Shown here piece after piece: positions 6,261 through 6,402 of a stretch of 6,402 nt of DNA. The stretch covers positions 1-6,402 of the forward strand of contig CAJKQZ010000141.1 of the NCBI GenBank assembly GCA_905202115.1, in the 5' to 3' direction. The position numbers and the translations under genes were made by a program. Numbering within the stretch: position 1 is the first letter of the stretch; each line of letters begins with the position of its first letter. The DNA comes from an uncultured Prevotellaceae bacterium. Its GTDB lineage: Bacteria > Bacteroidota > Bacteroidia > Bacteroidales > Bacteroidaceae. The notes under the pieces are model-generated. The model was not told where the DNA came from. It was given only the letters and a program-made list of their open reading frames with translations, and made no database searches.

Positions 6261-6402
6261 GGCGGAAAATCCGCGGTGCTTTTCCGGAGGGTTCTGCAGA
6301 CAAAAACGGTCACCTGTCAAGCACTTGAAAATCAGCAGGTGTATACGTAGCAAAAAATATGTCTGAGATATTTTAAATTATCTCAGACATATTTTGAATT
6401 AT
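6261..6402 (+). repeat. Intergenic palindromic repeat, copy D (cut by the window end)
   Basis: Same orientation as copies A and C. A small hairpin (gcgg 6262-6265 with ccgc 6271-6274) sits where copy C has its G/C hairpin. The shared tgcagacaaaaacggtca follows (6295-6312), then gtgtatacgtagc (6339-6351) and the 17-bp stem (6354-6370 with 6379-6395). The window ends in the downstream flank, so the G-rich block and second palindrome cannot be checked. The last 64 bases match the first 64 of the window at 61 positions. Confidence 0.85.

Overview
The window looks like a chromosomal fragment from a member of the order Bacteroidales (Bacteroidota). Three things point there. The guaA promoter matches the Bacteroidota sigma pattern (TTTG, then TAnnTTTG). 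Shine-Dalgarno sequences are weak or absent. The two enzymes beside guaA are a secreted GH76-type mannanase and a sialate-O-acetylesterase-type SGNH esterase, both typical of glycan-degrading gut Bacteroidales. The genus cannot be settled from the sequence alone.

Layout: 1-144 is an intergenic repeat copy (A). The guaA promoter and the complete guaA gene (263-1816, +) follow, ending in an intrinsic terminator (1826-1864). The gap 1865-2350 holds a degenerate inverted repeat copy (B, about 1969-2095) and a candidate promoter for the next gene. The GH76 gene runs 2351-3604 (+). The convergent gap 3605-4091 holds the most complete repeat copy (C, about 3611-3830), roughly 200 bases with nothing recognisable, and a strong 15-bp hairpin (4029-4062) that probably terminates the esterase gene. 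The esterase is on the minus strand (4092-6008, or to 6044 with the upstream ATG). Its upstream region, 6045-6260, contains a good -7 box and nothing else I recognise. Copy D (about 6261-6402) runs off the window end.

The three genes are separate transcription units. GuaA makes GMP from XMP in the cytoplasm. The two hydrolases carry signal peptides and probably act in the periplasm or at the cell surface on alpha-mannan and on acetylated glycans. No SusC/SusD pair, regulator or transporter accompanies them, so this is not a recognisable polysaccharide utilisation locus.

The most notable feature is a family of about 220-bp non-coding repeats present in four copies, one in every intergenic gap. 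Each is built around a 40-42-nt near-perfect palindrome. Three copies face + and one faces -. Both window ends lie inside this repeat, with 61 of 64 terminal bases identical.
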